Assembly (NCBI GenBank): GCA_030141605.1
Contig: JAQGDQ010000029.1
Span: 985,501-1,049,500, forward strand
DNA length: 64,000 bases
Source of the DNA: Tubiluchus corallicola
Lineage: Eukaryota > Priapulida > Priapulimorpha > Priapulimorphida > Tubiluchidae
Reading direction: 5' to 3'
The first letter of the stretch is position 1. Each line of letters opens with the position of its first letter. The notes beneath the pieces were generated by a model. The model was not told the origin of the DNA. It searched no databases and saw only the letters and a program-made list of their open reading frames with translations. This document shows positions 12,499-27,000 of the stretch, one piece after another. The translations under genes and the position numbers were made by a program.

Positions 12499-14957
12499 GT
12501 TAGCTTGTGAGCACTTAAACTGCATTTCCTATAGTCATACGCAATGTAGAAAATAAATTTAATCTAAAGAGTGAGTCTGTATAAAAAGCCAAGCTGTTGA
12601 AGTTTTTCTCGAAGTCGTAAGTACAGTTCTTAGTTTTTGCCGTTATAGCTAAGCTAAGCCTTGGTTGTTAGTGCAGTTTTTCTTACAAATACACATTACA
12701 AATAAACTAAATATCGTTCAATTCAATTTTTACTTTAAAGCGTGTCGGTTATGCTTTAACAATAATTTCTTGTATACAAGTATTTATTTACATTTCAGTA
12801 AATCAAACGCATAAAATGTGTTAACCTGCAATGAGCTATTTAATTGCGCTACTTGTTAATTCATATGAGACTTCAACTAGTTTGGTTTGGCAAATTGAAT
12901 TTGTTTGCAACGTCGTCGTTAGTCGTAAAATTAAATAGCCTTATCCACATCGTGAACACATGATTGCTGTACCTTTAAATTTGTTTACAGTGTTTACAAG
13001 CCTTACATCTTTGCAAGAAATGACTAAACCTGTGCTTATTTGATCTTACTTATGAAACAAAATAATATATCATATATTATACACAAATTAAACTAACAAT
13101 TTTTTTAGAAATCTAGTACAGGGAATTTGTAGCAAGTTAGAATAGATATATTAGTTTCCGAAATTATATGTAATTTACGTATCAACTCGAATGTCTTTAC
13201 TCTTGCATGTAAGACGATCAAAACGCATGACCAATGACTCTTCAACCGAGTTACGGAGAGTAGCTTATGATTTCGTCTTTTATCACACGTGCAAATTTTT
13301 TTGGAGCATGATCCCGAATAGCTCGTACACAAGTGTCCTGTAAAACTGATATTTAGTGACTCACATTGTCACATAAAAGTAGTCAGTGGAATATCATGCT
13401 GTATATATAGAACTAATTATCATTATCGTCTTGTTCTTGTCTGGTATTATGTAAATACATGTGCGAAATCATCAGGTGTGCAAATAGAATAATGATATAC
13501 GGCTAATAGGCGTGTATCTGGTATGCACCTTGCAAAATACATATAGCTGCGTGTTTTGTAACACCACATGACTGGAAACTTAGAAGTTTAACAAAAAAGC
13601 TTAATGTTTTATAGAATTATGGGTAACGGATATAATTAAGAAAAAGTTTAAAGCATAGGCATGACATTTAAAGCGTCTCTATGGGCTATAGAACAGGTCA
13701 TAGACATATACAAGTCATTGAGACGTATTGAATAATTAATACCTTATCCTAAGGGATAGCGAGGGTTCATACTCTGAACTATACAAATTGTAGAGATCTC
13801 TTGAGAGTGTGAGTAGGCGCGGTTCAAAATTATCTTCCATCTTACTGATTGGACCTACCCAAAGTTCCTTGTGCATCCCGAAGGCTTACACTCTTCTGCA
13901 GCGTGTCTGGTTTCGTTGACTTCTCCAAACTTCTATTATCTCTTAGCAAACCATTACTGGAATCTTATCCCGCAAGCAAAATGCTTTGTTTGCTGAGCAC
14001 ACAAAACCACAGAAGTTCATTTGAGTGACATTGTGAGCAGGTCCTGGGGATTAGAAAAAGTCACAGTGCGGGATTATTAACTTTTCCGTGGTATGATACT
14101 TGTGGATCTTAGGCAGGTACCTGTGGCTTGGGGGATTTGCGTGAATCAAAGTTAAAAGCACGGACACTCAACAATGCATTGCAAGGAAAGAATGGACTGA
14201 ATCCCCGGATCTAATGCAAAAAAGTGTTATGAAAACAAGGTTGCAAGATAGAAGGATGAATTTCCTAAAATGAGTTAAGCTTTGTGTAGATTCATTGAAA
14301 AAATTGCCGACTATATGGAGTTTTTGGTTTCAAGAGTAAGTTTTTCTTCGATTGCATGTCGAAAATCTCAAAGAATTTTTGCCAGTTAAGCGAAATATTT
14401 AACTGTATGGACCAAGTCTATTCTACTGTGTTGTACTTTGTTGGTAGAGAAAAACGCTTCTTCACATACAAACACATTTCCTGGGTGTTAAGACATTAGT
14501 CATCTCAAAGTCTTTAACCTTGTTTTAGTCTATGGCAGCAATTTTTGCTTACTTTAAACTTTCTTCTTCACTACCTAGTTAAAACGCTGTCTCTATTACT
14601 CAGGTTGTAACAACAGTTAGTTCTGTGGCAGCGCAGTGAAGCATTACCATCCATTTCATGCCTGCTGAGATGAGCCCAGGTCAGCGGTCCACACTCTTCA
14701 CTGGCAACCACCTCTTTAGCGGTTAACTGTGCTCTACGGTGTAGCTCTCGCCTGCAGTTTCGCATTTTTTACAGCAAATGATTGTGCTCATATCTTGTGC
14801 TTTTTGAGTCTTTAGTCAGGTTGTGATTAACAGATGGAAATTACAAGTCTTAGCATGTTTTTCTTGATTATCTGTGGTTAATGAGGAACGCCTTAAGCTA
14901 CAACTAACAGGAAGATGTAGCCAGCAGGTTTTGTTGTTGAAGCTATCAACATCAACC

Positions 14958-15088
14958 ATGGTGGTGACGCTTGTGATGTGGGCCGCTGTTGGCGTTTATT
15001 GTGCCGTGGTTGCTCTGATATGGGGATACATTCTGAAAAATAGGAGAATGTTGGGAGGGTATGGTTGCGGAGGCGATTCTGAGCACAG
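14958..15088 (+). CDS. RAP1GAP: RapGAP coding exon 1: membrane-anchor-like N-terminus
   Basis: The ATG lies in a good context (CAACCATGG). Residues 2-26 form one hydrophobic stretch (for example [15 protein letters not shown], then [10 protein letters not shown]), directly followed by KNRR. By the positive-inside rule this reads as an N-out signal anchor that would leave the GAP in the cytosol. The exon ends CACAG|GTAATG in phase 2, which matches the single base that opens the next exon. A GTG-initiated frame extends further upstream but has no ATG. No such segment is part of the RAP1GAP proteins I remember, so assignment to this gene rests on phase and order and needs transcript proof. Confidence 0.5.
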
Positions 15089-18000
15089 GTAATGAGGAGC
15101 AGAAGAAGGCACTAAAACATTGCAGTATTCTTGGACACAACTCCACACACAACCTTGGGATCAATTTATAATTTTAAAGTTCAGAATGTTTCGTGTTATT
15201 ACTGAAACACAATATCGTACTATTCTTACATGTAAATTGACATACTACTTTTGCATCGTGTTTGCATTCCTGATATGCATTCTTTAAGAGGCGCCATTAT
15301 GTTTAATGAGGACCCACTAATGATTGTATAATAGAATTTATGTTGACTTCATATAGGTTTTGCGTTACAAGCCGCTAGTCGTAACCAAATGCAGCTTTAT
15401 TGTAATTTTGTTCTAGCTCACTTACAAAGTTTGTGGACATCATACGTTTTTGTCACAATTATAAAGTCAAGTCAAATCGACACCCCATTTTTGTATGACT
15501 TGCATAATGCTCTTAAGTAATTTTGTCTTTAAATAAGACAGGGAGGTGTGAGAAACACTCACACGTGTGCACTAGGAACATTACAATAGAAATCACTGTG
15601 GGAACAAATAATTAATAACCGTGTCGCCTCTGCTGTGCTTTTGACGCCTTGTCATTGCTATTACTGTTGAAGATATACCTACTGCTGAAGAAATATGTGG
15701 TGTTACGTAATAATGATACCACGTGATGTTATGTAATATCATCTTAATAACGACATTCTTTTTTTAATTACAGAAAGCAAGGAATGGATGGGCAGCTCTA
15801 CTGTGAGTCCCACGAATCCATGGCACCTCTGGAGAAAGAGCAGAAGAATGAGAAGAAAACAGGACAGGTAAAGGCAATTTAGTTTTAGTTTCTTTCTCTT
15901 AACGTTAAATTAATCATGCTAGTTTAGTTATAACAAGATTATGAGGGTGTAGCTACGCCATCAGAGAACACAAACACAAAATTGCTTAAATGTGAAGATT
16001 TCAAACGTTTCTAATCGTCATTGTTTCATACCGTGAATTCATTATTTCAGATTTCTAATAACTGCTTCAACAGTGTATTCATGATAAGGAAAGAGTGATG
16101 ATTTAAGAGAGATGAAACGTCATAACTGGCCGAGTTTTGGTTGTTGATGTTTTCTCGGATCACTCACACTGTTGAGCTTAATTTCCAGTTGACGTGAAAC
16201 TCGCTAATACGATATTTTCTCAGAAAACTATATTAAAAATTTCTTTCTTGCTAAAATTGTCTCATTTAAACAAAGGACACTCTAACCAGGGCTGCTTAAA
16301 TTTTCTGTTTAATGTGACGGGATTCCTTCAAAGTCTTTGGGAATTTGCCGTGTTTAGGGCGAGATTTCTGAGATGGGACTGTAGATATCCACGCCCATCG
16401 GTCTTCAAATGTTTAATAAACTGGCAATGAACGAATTGAGCACATAGCACATGCCACAGTAATATTTTTTGTTTGTTTAGCTGTCTTTTTGGTTAGTAAA
16501 ATACCTTCGCGAGAAGACACCGACTTGTTGGCTGGTAATTAATGACCTTTCTGCACCTTACACTGATTCTTTATGAGCTAGCTAACTAATCAGCGCTAAT
16601 AAATAGTATATGCGTATAATTATTTTCCTCTGTGTATAATGCGCATAGGTGTTCGTGCAGTTTTACCGGATGGCTTATACATTTCTATACGGCTGAAACT
16701 TCCTTTGGGCGATTTTAATGAGATCTACTCCAGGTGGTAACTAATATACTGAAACGACAAGCCGCAATTTATGTATTGAGGTTAAACCTTATAGAAGCAT
16801 TGTCCAAGAGCGCACTAGTACGCATTTATTGCTCTACTTTGTCAACTTTGCGCGTGCTTTAATGTACGTGGCAAGGCTACTCACAATTTTAGGGAGGTGC
16901 TAAAACTCATAACGAGAATAAAATGTTCGGAGTAAAAGTAGTTAAAAGACTCTTTTTTAAAACAAATTATGGTATCTGCATACGAAGCAAAACGTAACGA
17001 TATGAAACTTTACGCTTTTGCAAGGCTTTGATCCTACTTAAAGCTTATTGATACATAAAATCGCCAAACAATTCCAAATAAGTCAACAAATAAAGAGCCT
17101 TGACTCGTTGTTCACAGTTGATATCACAGGAGAAGTTGCGTGGCCTTGCTGGAAGTTGCTGCACGTAAAAATGTGTCTAAAGTTGACGTATCTACTAAAA
17201 ATGTGTCTAATGAGCATGACCGCTGCAGACTTTCACAGATCTTATGCATGTTAAGTTATCCAAACGCAGACAGGCGTAACGAAAATGCAAGTCCACTTGC
17301 AAATGTCAGTGTTCTATGCTTTAGTGTTGCATCCAAAAAACAAAATGTTTGTGTTTTCTAATTTGTGTCAGTCAGTTATCAGTAATTGGTCACCCCTGTT
17401 AAGGTCTCAATGTTTATGTGTCTAATTGTGTTTATTGTTTAATAAAAAACTCTGTACATCGACCTTTTTGCAGTCACATGCAATATAATGAACATTTGCA
17501 CTTTCATTTTTAAATGGATGAAAATATCGTTTTGTTTTGTCTACTCCTTAATGACTGGTCTGTTAGTTAAGACTTTATTAATCATTACTTTTGTATTTAT
17601 AGTTTGTATCGGTAGTAATTTACCATTTTGCCGGGTTACTTACGTATGGTATAGTTTTGTTTTGCATTTTTGCCTTCATGTACTCATTTTTCAACAAATG
17701 GCATGCAATTACTTACACATTGTATGTCCATTATTAATATAAATCACTTTTTAATAGTTGTCTATGGCTTTACCTTAAGATATTTAAGTGATCTTTTCTT
17801 TATGTTCATTTCTAAAATTGAACTTCATTAAAGACTCGAACTTGGAACTGCTGGAGGTCCATGACTTTTATCTAGCCGCTGACTTTCAGTTAAAACCGAA
17901 GGAGACGAATTAAAATTTATTTCTATTCTAAAGTGGACATTGACGTCATAGCTTCGTCCGTTTGTCAGTCGAATGACAGGAATAGCATTGAATTCGCTGA

Positions 18001-21000
18001 TTCCACTCACAAAAACATCAAATATACAAAAGGGTTGATAGTGCATGTTTTAATCCTACTCGTAAAATTTTTACTCGGAAATGCTTTTAAGCTCTTTGCT
18101 TCAAGTTGATTTACATGATTATATCCCTGTGCGCAAGCTGTGTGTTTGTGAAGCGGGTTGTTTACGCTGAGGATGTTTTTGTTTACGTTTGAAGGCGTAA
18201 AGGCTTTTCGTTGCCAGAATCTGGGTTTTGAATACACCGGCTTCATAATGTTCTCACCAGGCGCATGTAATTGATCGCTAATTTGATAAGAAATTACCTA
18301 GCCTAAAAAGTGTGAAGGCGGCAACATGAACGAGAATACCAGAGTAGCTTGTACCGTATTCTGCCAATACGTGTACGCTTGATACTGTATTTATAAAATT
18401 TTATCCATGCCTTACGTAATTTGTTGTAAACATTTTACTGATTCCAAATTGCTGGTATACCCTTTACTAGAAAAGTTGATATAATTGTTAAAATTTACGG
18501 TTTCGGTTATTATTGGAGGCCTGGTGTTAGCAAATATATTTACTGCGATGTTTTCGTGCTAACTGAGAATAGGAGATTTATATTTTTCTACGTCTACCCT
18601 TTCTGAGCCCACTTTTGTTATATGAAACAAGGAAGGTGTAAAATATTATTTTCAAAATAACAAAATTTGAACTTCATTTGCTTGTTTCAGTTTCTAGGTG
18701 GTAAGTGTCCTGACCTTTCTGTTTTGATTTCCGTAAATGCACGATGATGGTAATGATAACGGCGATGACGACGATTATAGTTATGATTATAATTACTGTT
18801 ATGTGTAAAACTACAGGTGGAACATAGTAATAACACTGCTTAGATATTTAGATAACTGACAAATTAGCGAAATTACAACTCGATACAGTTTCGTGTACTA
18901 GAAACACCTTTTAAATATTTTTGGGGAATGTACCTTTGGTTTAGATGTGCTGTCTTTATAGTTCCAAATTTGACCTCAAGACGAAAGGTTGCAAAGTATA
19001 AATTAATGTCTGTGGCCCTTTGCTTGCATGGTAATTAGGTACCAAACTTTAACCGTGTCAGTAATATGTGGGGCAAGGTGAGGTAAGGTTTGTTGTGTAG
19101 CGAGAATACACAGACATTACTGCTCAAGTGTTGTAAGCCTGTATTAACGCTACCTCATGGCCCTAATCTGTTTGGTTTTGATTAGTATTTTAGTAAGTAA
19201 TGGTAGTTGTAATGAGAATATGATAAGGTATTTTAGTATAAGAGAATTGGGCATATGGTCTCTTGATTTGGCACTATGTGCCGTACTGTGTCGTTGTTGG
19301 CGATTTGGTATAGCTACAGATGCATGTGAACGTAATTTGTTTTTGGTGATATGGTGTGCTGTTCACATGTAAGCACTGAATGAAAAATCGGCAATATGTA
19401 TCTTCTCCTTTTCTCCGGTTTAGCAGAAACGTACTTTTAACCCACATGGCAAATCAACAGGCCCTAGTACTGTGATAGTACTGTGAACAATGAAACATAC
19501 TCTCTTTCACTCTTTCTTGTGGTTGTAGATTAAACTAGTTACTATTACTACGTACACGATTACAAGTAAATGTGAACTTTATAGGAATTTGCTATGGTCA
19601 TAAAAATATAATGTGAAATAATGCAGAAAACCGTCTCGAAATCCAAAACAAGTTCAAGAAAGTTTGGGTGTTTTTATTGGACAGTATTGGATATCAGTAG
19701 ATGGACAAGTATGAGATTTCTCGGTGCTTTCACTTGGAGCATTTGTCAGTAAACTCATGACCTAGTTTGTCAGTTTGTCGGTGTCCACGACCACACAACC
19801 TCAGCATGCGAAAAGAGGAACATCAAATTGGCTCGTTTATTTTACGTAGAACCTTTGCCACGTGTGAACGCATCTTTAGCAAGCATTTCTAAAGCATTCA
19901 ACCTGCACAAGGCTGTGTTGACGAGCATCCAACATGCGTTTTCATTTCTAAAGTATCAGGACTCATTTGGTTTAACTGCAAAATTTAGCATTATTACAGG
20001 GTTGCATACATGGCAAGCAGCATGCTATTCAATCTCAAATTACGTATGTTTTCGAAAAATAACTATTGAAAATTTTTATTAGACATCCCCAACAAGTAGT
20101 TAGCGTCCTGGCTCTGACGTACTGTATCGATTTTAAGCTGTTTTCAGTAAGAGGACCAGAGGTGAAATAGGAACTGGTACATGATTGTGGCATTCGGGAA
20201 CATTGTGGAACATACAGGTCTATTGTTGTGGAAAAAATTTCCTTTCACGTGAAAAAACTGCCATTTTAAGGATAATATTTACTCAGTCTAGAGATTGTCT
20301 GAAGGCAACGTCCTTCGCCCGCACTAAGCTTTCATTTAGCCAGTTGTCAGATAATCATTATCGAGTAGGTAATGGGGTCTCTGTTCCTAGGTAATGGCCT
20401 GTTGTAAATAGACGCACCGTTTCAGTAAATCATTTATTTACCATCAGTATTATTTTCTACAGTGTTTAGCCAAAAGAAAATTTTGCAAGTAAACAAGTCT
20501 AAATAATTTGCAAACTCTTTTTTGGTTTCCTGCCAAAAAAAGAAACATCTTTACTTGCACTGCACATACCACTAATGTTAAGCTGTCTTCACAGGGCGAA
20601 TATATGCAATATTCAGTTCAGCAGATTCACTCGGTCCTTGTGCATACAAGATTCAAGTCACACATATTTTGGGTTTAGATTACACAGCTTCGTTATCACT
20701 CAGAGATTAGATTTTTAGAAGTTACTGTACAGCCCAAATGTTTATATAAGAATTGCAATTCAGAATCGTCGAACTAAAAGAACGGCTAAAGGAAAACAGC
20801 ATGTATACAACTCACCATTCTCTGTCTGACGTTACCATACATTTTTACTTCTAATCTTTGTTGCGGTAAAATGATGTCATTACTAATTAACCTTTAATAA
20901 AACATGAATAATGTTGAGCGGATACTATCATCATGAATTCGTTGGACTATTAACTCTTTGTTATCAGTTTGAAGCCTGTGTTACAATTTTTGTGTTGTCG

Positions 21001-24000
21001 TGCACTAGCAGCCCACGCACATTGTTTATTAAACTGTCAATAAGAAATTGTGTGTATTTATCTTACGGAAAAGCCAATTTAACACTGATTCACAAGTTTT
21101 GCTAAATGTCAACAACATTAGGTTATATTAGCCTGTTTACCGTTAATATATGTGATCGCTTAAGCGTGTAACTGATTCATTTTCGTTTAGTATGCCTATC
21201 GTGGGAGGTGGGTGTTTGCGGTTATGGGCACGTTGTAGCGATCATTATTTACGGGAGAGCCTTGATTTTTTATTGGTGTGTAACACTTGAGTATTATGCT
21301 GTTTTGTAAGGTTTTTGTGATGTATGGACTTGCGGTCATGCAGTTCTGGTTATTATTCGTCTTCGATTACCTAAATAGGCGTTTCTTTATGTGTCTGATG
21401 ATGTATATATTCATTACTATGTAAATTAGCAATAAGTGAGATGTGCAAAGTCGATATATTTCTTATGCGTAATATTATTGTAAGCATCGTTTAAATTTTC
21501 GATTAAAATTTGTCGTATAAACAGTCATGACAAGACGCTTTTGTGATGCGATTGAATATAGCGCGCATTTCAAGATTTTGTGGTTAGAAACTCTCATAAC
21601 GCGATTATTAAAAGCGCTACATTGCGTGAGTTTTAATGATCCGTGAGTTTATGCCCGAAGGTTTCTTTTTTCTATCATCAAGGCTGTTATGGTCATACGT
21701 TAATTTCACAATTATTTCGTAAGAATGCTCCGCCAAGGTTTATGGCTTGAGGAATGTTGAAAGGGACACGCAATTTTTAAATTTGTTACTACATTCTTAG
21801 AAATTGGTTTTTATCATGAGCTATTATTCAGATGACCGAAAAGTTACTAATGATAATGTTGTTAAAGTTTGTGGTCGACAACAGGGCATCACCAGAAGCG
21901 AAGATTGTCAAATTTTTCTACCAAGCCCCTTGTATGGAACTACTTTATTTTAAGAAGGTCACTAGAAATTCACTTTAGATGCACTAATTAGTTACTGCAC
22001 CGCTTCATGTCTTGAGCATTATACTTTAACCCTGGCGTAAATTATTTACACGGATTATTGCGTTTTACAGATTAGTACAGTCTGTAAATAAAATATTTTA
22101 TTTACGTAGTCAGTGTCATTTTAAAATATTAAAATATTAGATTGGTAAACATGATAATTTCGTGTATGCTGTACGCAGAGTTAAATGCGGACATTTTTGT
22201 CAATGTTAACAGTTATAATCTTAAACGACCGCGCGTTTTTCTGGTTGTTTATCGCCAAAAAATTCGCTTATGACTCAGCTCTGCTTCACTAAAAAATTAA
22301 GCATATAAAACCTAACTGCCAAGAAGTCGGGCTAAGTATATCGCCTGATCACTTTGCTATTCAAGCACTGGGTACTTGCATGGAAACTAAAGTTCAACAG
22401 TATTGATTATTAGAATCATATAACAACAACGGCGACACCGGCGGCGGCAATGGCAGTAGCAACAGCAACAACAACAATTATAATAATTACAGCAGCAGCA
22501 CAGAATCTTTAACCGGAAATCATTATCGCTTTAATTATTCGATGATTTATTAGCTGATTTAGTTTGTTGGCGTGTAGTTGTCTGACAGACTGGTTGCCTG
22601 CCTAATAGGCTGGTTAACTTATTGGCAGACCGAGATAATGATTCACGGAATATCACGGCGAATGTCTAATTAAGTAGTTAAAGTATATTCTATCTTAACC
22701 AGTGTGATAAATAAATGGCTTTTGACAAGTGTCCGACGTTAAAACATTCTGTGTTGCAGGGAGAGGAATTGTTTGACATACTAGAGCGAATGCAAGGTAG
22801 TCGTCTAGATGAACAAAGATGCAACCTTCCGGCATCCTTCTTCCAGGTAAGTTTACTAACTGTTTAACTTACCTGTATCAGCTTGCTGACAGAAGTTAAA
22901 GTAAAAATATTGTACATATCGTTATACAGCCATGATCAGGGGTTGACAAATTGTGCTCGTAAAAAAACCCATATTTTTCACAAATAATCATTAATATCAG
23001 TTTTAAGCTTCATAAGGTTATTTCAGAAATCATGATTTCAGATAAACCATTTCACTCATTCACTACCCTCACAAAAACGAATATTATGAAGTTGAAGGTA
23101 CTCTTTGAAAATTTTATTTGATGTCCTTGCTCTTTGAATAAAGAATTTGATTCAGAACTTTCTGACAAGAATTTTTTTCCTGGTCTGTGTCTTATAAACT
23201 TCAGTAAGATGAGCTCATTGTAGCAAATAAAATAAAATTTCGTAACAGAAAACCAACAGGTAGCACTAGCAACTGCAATTAGAAATTTTATATTATGTCC
23301 GTCAGAATAGGCTTATGTGAAAATGAAAGATTCGCTGTGTTTCAACGCAAACCTGGAGCAGAACAATTACATCACTGCCCTGGACTTTCACATTAGTAAT
23401 CTAATCCGCAGGATATATACGTTGCAGTAACTTGGGAGCCATTTAAAGTTAATGTCTCCCACGGGCGTACAAATATTGCCAACTCTGTCTCCCCAGTACT
23501 CCCCTGTGTAGAATACATCCTAATGGAATATGTGCGGATGACACTCGAGTGCCTGTTTTAAGGCTGGTCACGATTTTCTGAACTAAAACAATTATGGTTA
23601 GCGAGAAGCTTATGCTGGGAGCTCAGGAAACCACGTTTATTTTCCAGTTAAGCCATTCCGAGTGAAATGGTTCTGCTGTCATTCCTGGCCTCCCTCAATC
23701 CTATTACACGAAAAGAACCAATTTGAGGAGGCAGCGATTTAAGTGTGCTTTTTTCTGGTCATTATCCGAGAATTTGCATGGAGATATACATGAATCAGCA
23801 GAGGAAAATGATGGCAATAAGCCTTTTCACAGTTTCGTTGTGTGCACGCACAATTGCTGCAGATCAAGGGCTAAATGTACCACAGCAACGCGTCTTAACT
23901 ACAGCCGTCACGTGACACGTGGGTAAAACAAAGCCGTCTACTGCATCAGTTCAATAACTTCAGTTGTAGATGCATTAAGCTGTGCGTAGAGTGATTTACT

Positions 24001-27000
24001 AGCAGGATCTTGCTTGGGATCGAGAAAAAAAGAACTAAGTAAGGTTTTAGCTAGCTGTTAAAACTGCCACTATTACAGTAGCTAGGGCTGCGGGGCGTTG
24101 TCGAGTGTACACAAATGAGTTGTCTCGCACACTTAACCTTTTACCTTTTCACGATCATCATCATCGATTGCTGGAATTGTGAAAAGGCTTATTGAAAACA
24201 TGTATGCTGTCTTGTAATTTGAAGGCAAAAATAGACCTATGTGCGTTCAAATGGACAAAAATTTCAATGTTAAAATTATTTTCTTTGTTCTGAGTCTTAA
24301 AAAATCAGCTGATGTTTTTATTCCGGCATGTCTGCATGCACAGTATTCGCTTAATTTTTTACCATGAAATGGTTTTTGACGAAAATAGCGCATAATAATG
24401 AAAAAAGAGAGTCAAAATGAAACTGAAAAATGTTCAAAGTAAAAGAAGTGACATTTTGACCTCGTTTTTTGGACAAGCAATCTTGAAAAGTGAGGTTTCT
24501 TTCGACAGGCTTATTCATCATTGTCACTCAAACTGAGTTGAGAAAGTTCACGTGTAAAAAAAGCAAAAGGTCGTAACTGGTCACACAACTATATAATTTC
24601 ACACCTGAGGGCTACACGCAATTGACACAAGTTAGGGTATTTGAAAAACAATTAAGATTTTGGGTCAGCCCAATTTTGGAATCAATAGTTACCCTAATAA
24701 CTAATTATCGCCCTTAAATATGGATTTGTTTTGTGGAAATTGTGTAAATGATTTTCCAGTCAATGGCCATGCGCGTTATATAATACCATTTGTGCCATTT
24801 TTACGGTACCATTTTTCCCTGACACCAGACACATTAAGGTACACCTGGTGCTAGCTAGTAATGTTAGTTCAGTATTCATGTTAGTAGATGGCAATACCAG
24901 AGGTGTTTAATGCGGCGACAGAGATATATTTATCGAGGAATGAAGCATTATAAGCTGGTGCCGCTTTAGTTGTTAGCTAATTAACCATTTTTCATGTCTT
25001 TATCCATTTTGCTGTCTCTTTTTTCTTCCTGCTGCTTTTGCTCAGTCTTCGGAGTTTGTAGAGATGGTGCTGAAGTTTCAATGTCATAGACTAGACGAAC
25101 AGAGATGTCATTTGCCATTTCTTAGCGACCTGGTACTTTTCATTCCCTTTAAAATACAAAGATATTGAGTTAAAATTGAAAAAAAGAATTTGGATAGATA
25201 AGCACGTTTTAGCAATCCATTGTTTTTCATTAGAGGAGACGCTGTGCATGAGTTCATTTCTGCACAATATTTTTATTTGTGTGTTTGTCTAGCTATAGTT
25301 TGTGTATTTCGTGCCTAGAGTAATTTTTTCATGCGATTTACAGTGGGGAAAACTCATTCATTTACATAGACTGCTCTGAATCTATTTTAGCATTTTCGTA
25401 GATACCGGGACTTGGTCAATGCATTGATTAGCTTTCTCAGGTCTTTGTTTTATTCAACTGCGAAAAACGCAGCTAAAAGCACGCTAGCGTGAACTTTTGG
25501 CTTTTTTAGTTTTAACGGCAAGACTTTTCAGTGTGCACTAGGTTCTCGTGCAGTGCGAACAGTCTCTGTTTTGCAATGTAAATCGTGTGTGCGTTTATTC
25601 TCTTATTTATTTAAAATAACAAATCCCTTTTGTAATGTAAACCTGTAGTGATAAATACAATTCCGTGTATGATATGTCAGTTAATTTGTAGGTGCGAAGC
25701 TAATCCCAGTTTCAAAATTACGAATTGCAGATAAATGAACATGGATTTTTTTTTTTGAGAGTAAATCGTTATCACTCGTATAAATAGTAACGTGGTATAA
25801 ATAGTCATATAAATAAATCAATACAAACTTTTGGAACTTGATTTGATTTTAGCCAGGAACCATTGCTGATCGATAACAAAATCCAAAACTTAGCACTGTA
25901 GTTTCTTAGTTGTGGTAAATCGACTATCCGTGAAATATCTTTTGTTCAAATCCAGATCTTTTCAATGTTTGGTCCCAAAATTATAAGTGTTGTAGTGATG
26001 AGATGAATAAAACTGCTGGGTTTATGTTGTATAGAATTGTGTGTGCTTTGGTGGTTGCGAGGATGTTATTGTCTTCTGTAGTAGCATGCCATATGCGATT
26101 TTATTCCTAATTATTTTTTAACATTTTAATACTTAAACGTTTGTGGAACAAACATATGTACGTGTTTGAGCATGTGAATTTGTGGTCTGTATAACATGGA
26201 ATGTTAAGCTATAATGTGACTTCGGCAGGAAAAACAATGGAATCAGAGTTCCCACATTTGCCTTGTTTTCGTAAAGGATTGTCTCTGTGATGCCATTTTA
26301 GTTATCAAAGAATTGTAATGTTGTTTAACTGTAATTGATTTACTCAGGGCTGAAGTTTATACAGTTAATCTCGACTTTCAAAAGCATGTCTTTCAATTTT
26401 ACCATTCACTTTTTAGCAGAACGAGAAAAAGCCTGTTGCTCCCCGACGAAAGAAAGAGAGTCCAATGGCGACCACTGTCAGGGAGATCACGCAGAAGCCT
26501 GGGCCATATCCTATGATTATCCTTCCTCAGTCAGGCGGTTACTGGGCCGATGGATTAGATTCGGAGAGCAGTGGCGATTTTGGTAGTGGCCAAGTGGCAG
26601 CGCCATCAGCAAACACGGAGCAGTACAAGATCGAGATGAATGAGACTGCAAGGTGCTATCGGAATCTCTTCCTTGGGAAAGTAAGTCTTTACTAATACAA
26701 ATTTCTGCAGACAGAAAAACAGGCAATCTTACCACATAGTTTGATGTCTTCTGTAAATGGTCATGTCATGTGTCATGCATATTGTCAGGTACATGTGAGA
26801 ATGCCACCTGAGTCTAAGCATTGCGTAGAATTGCATGAATCTTAAGTGATCAAGGTCTGAGTGATATGAACTTACCAAGCAATGTGCATGCATTTTTCTG
26901 AGGACTTCATACTATTATGAAAACATAGTTCCATTTTATGTATGCTGTGTAAGTATTCAGTGAGGTCGTTATGACATCTGCCCCCATCTTATCCCATTAA

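Larger units (their letters stand above)
1..14957. other. Non-coding flank upstream of RapGAP
   Basis: I find no exon chain or recognisable protein here. The stretch holds the repeats listed separately (dispersed repeat, ACATA array, 141-bp duplication, CT tract, 90-bp duplication, two tRNA-like elements) and one 159-codon ORF of unknown meaning. Confidence 0.6.
15868..22759 (+). other. RapGAP intron 2 (6.9 kb)
   Basis: No further exon can be supported. It holds a GAT/GAC-rich array near 18742-18803 and an AAC/GGC/AGC triplet array at 22424-22500. Short ORFs such as 17488-17742 and 19157-19372 lack any supporting context. Confidence 0.6.

Noticed and set aside
19157-19372. 71-codon ORF with a signal-peptide-like start ([18 protein letters not shown])
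   Set aside because: It sits inside RapGAP intron 2 with no splice or promoter context and no homologue; likely chance.
19828-20082. 84-codon open frame
   Set aside because: Its first codon is TTG rather than ATG and no acceptor precedes it.
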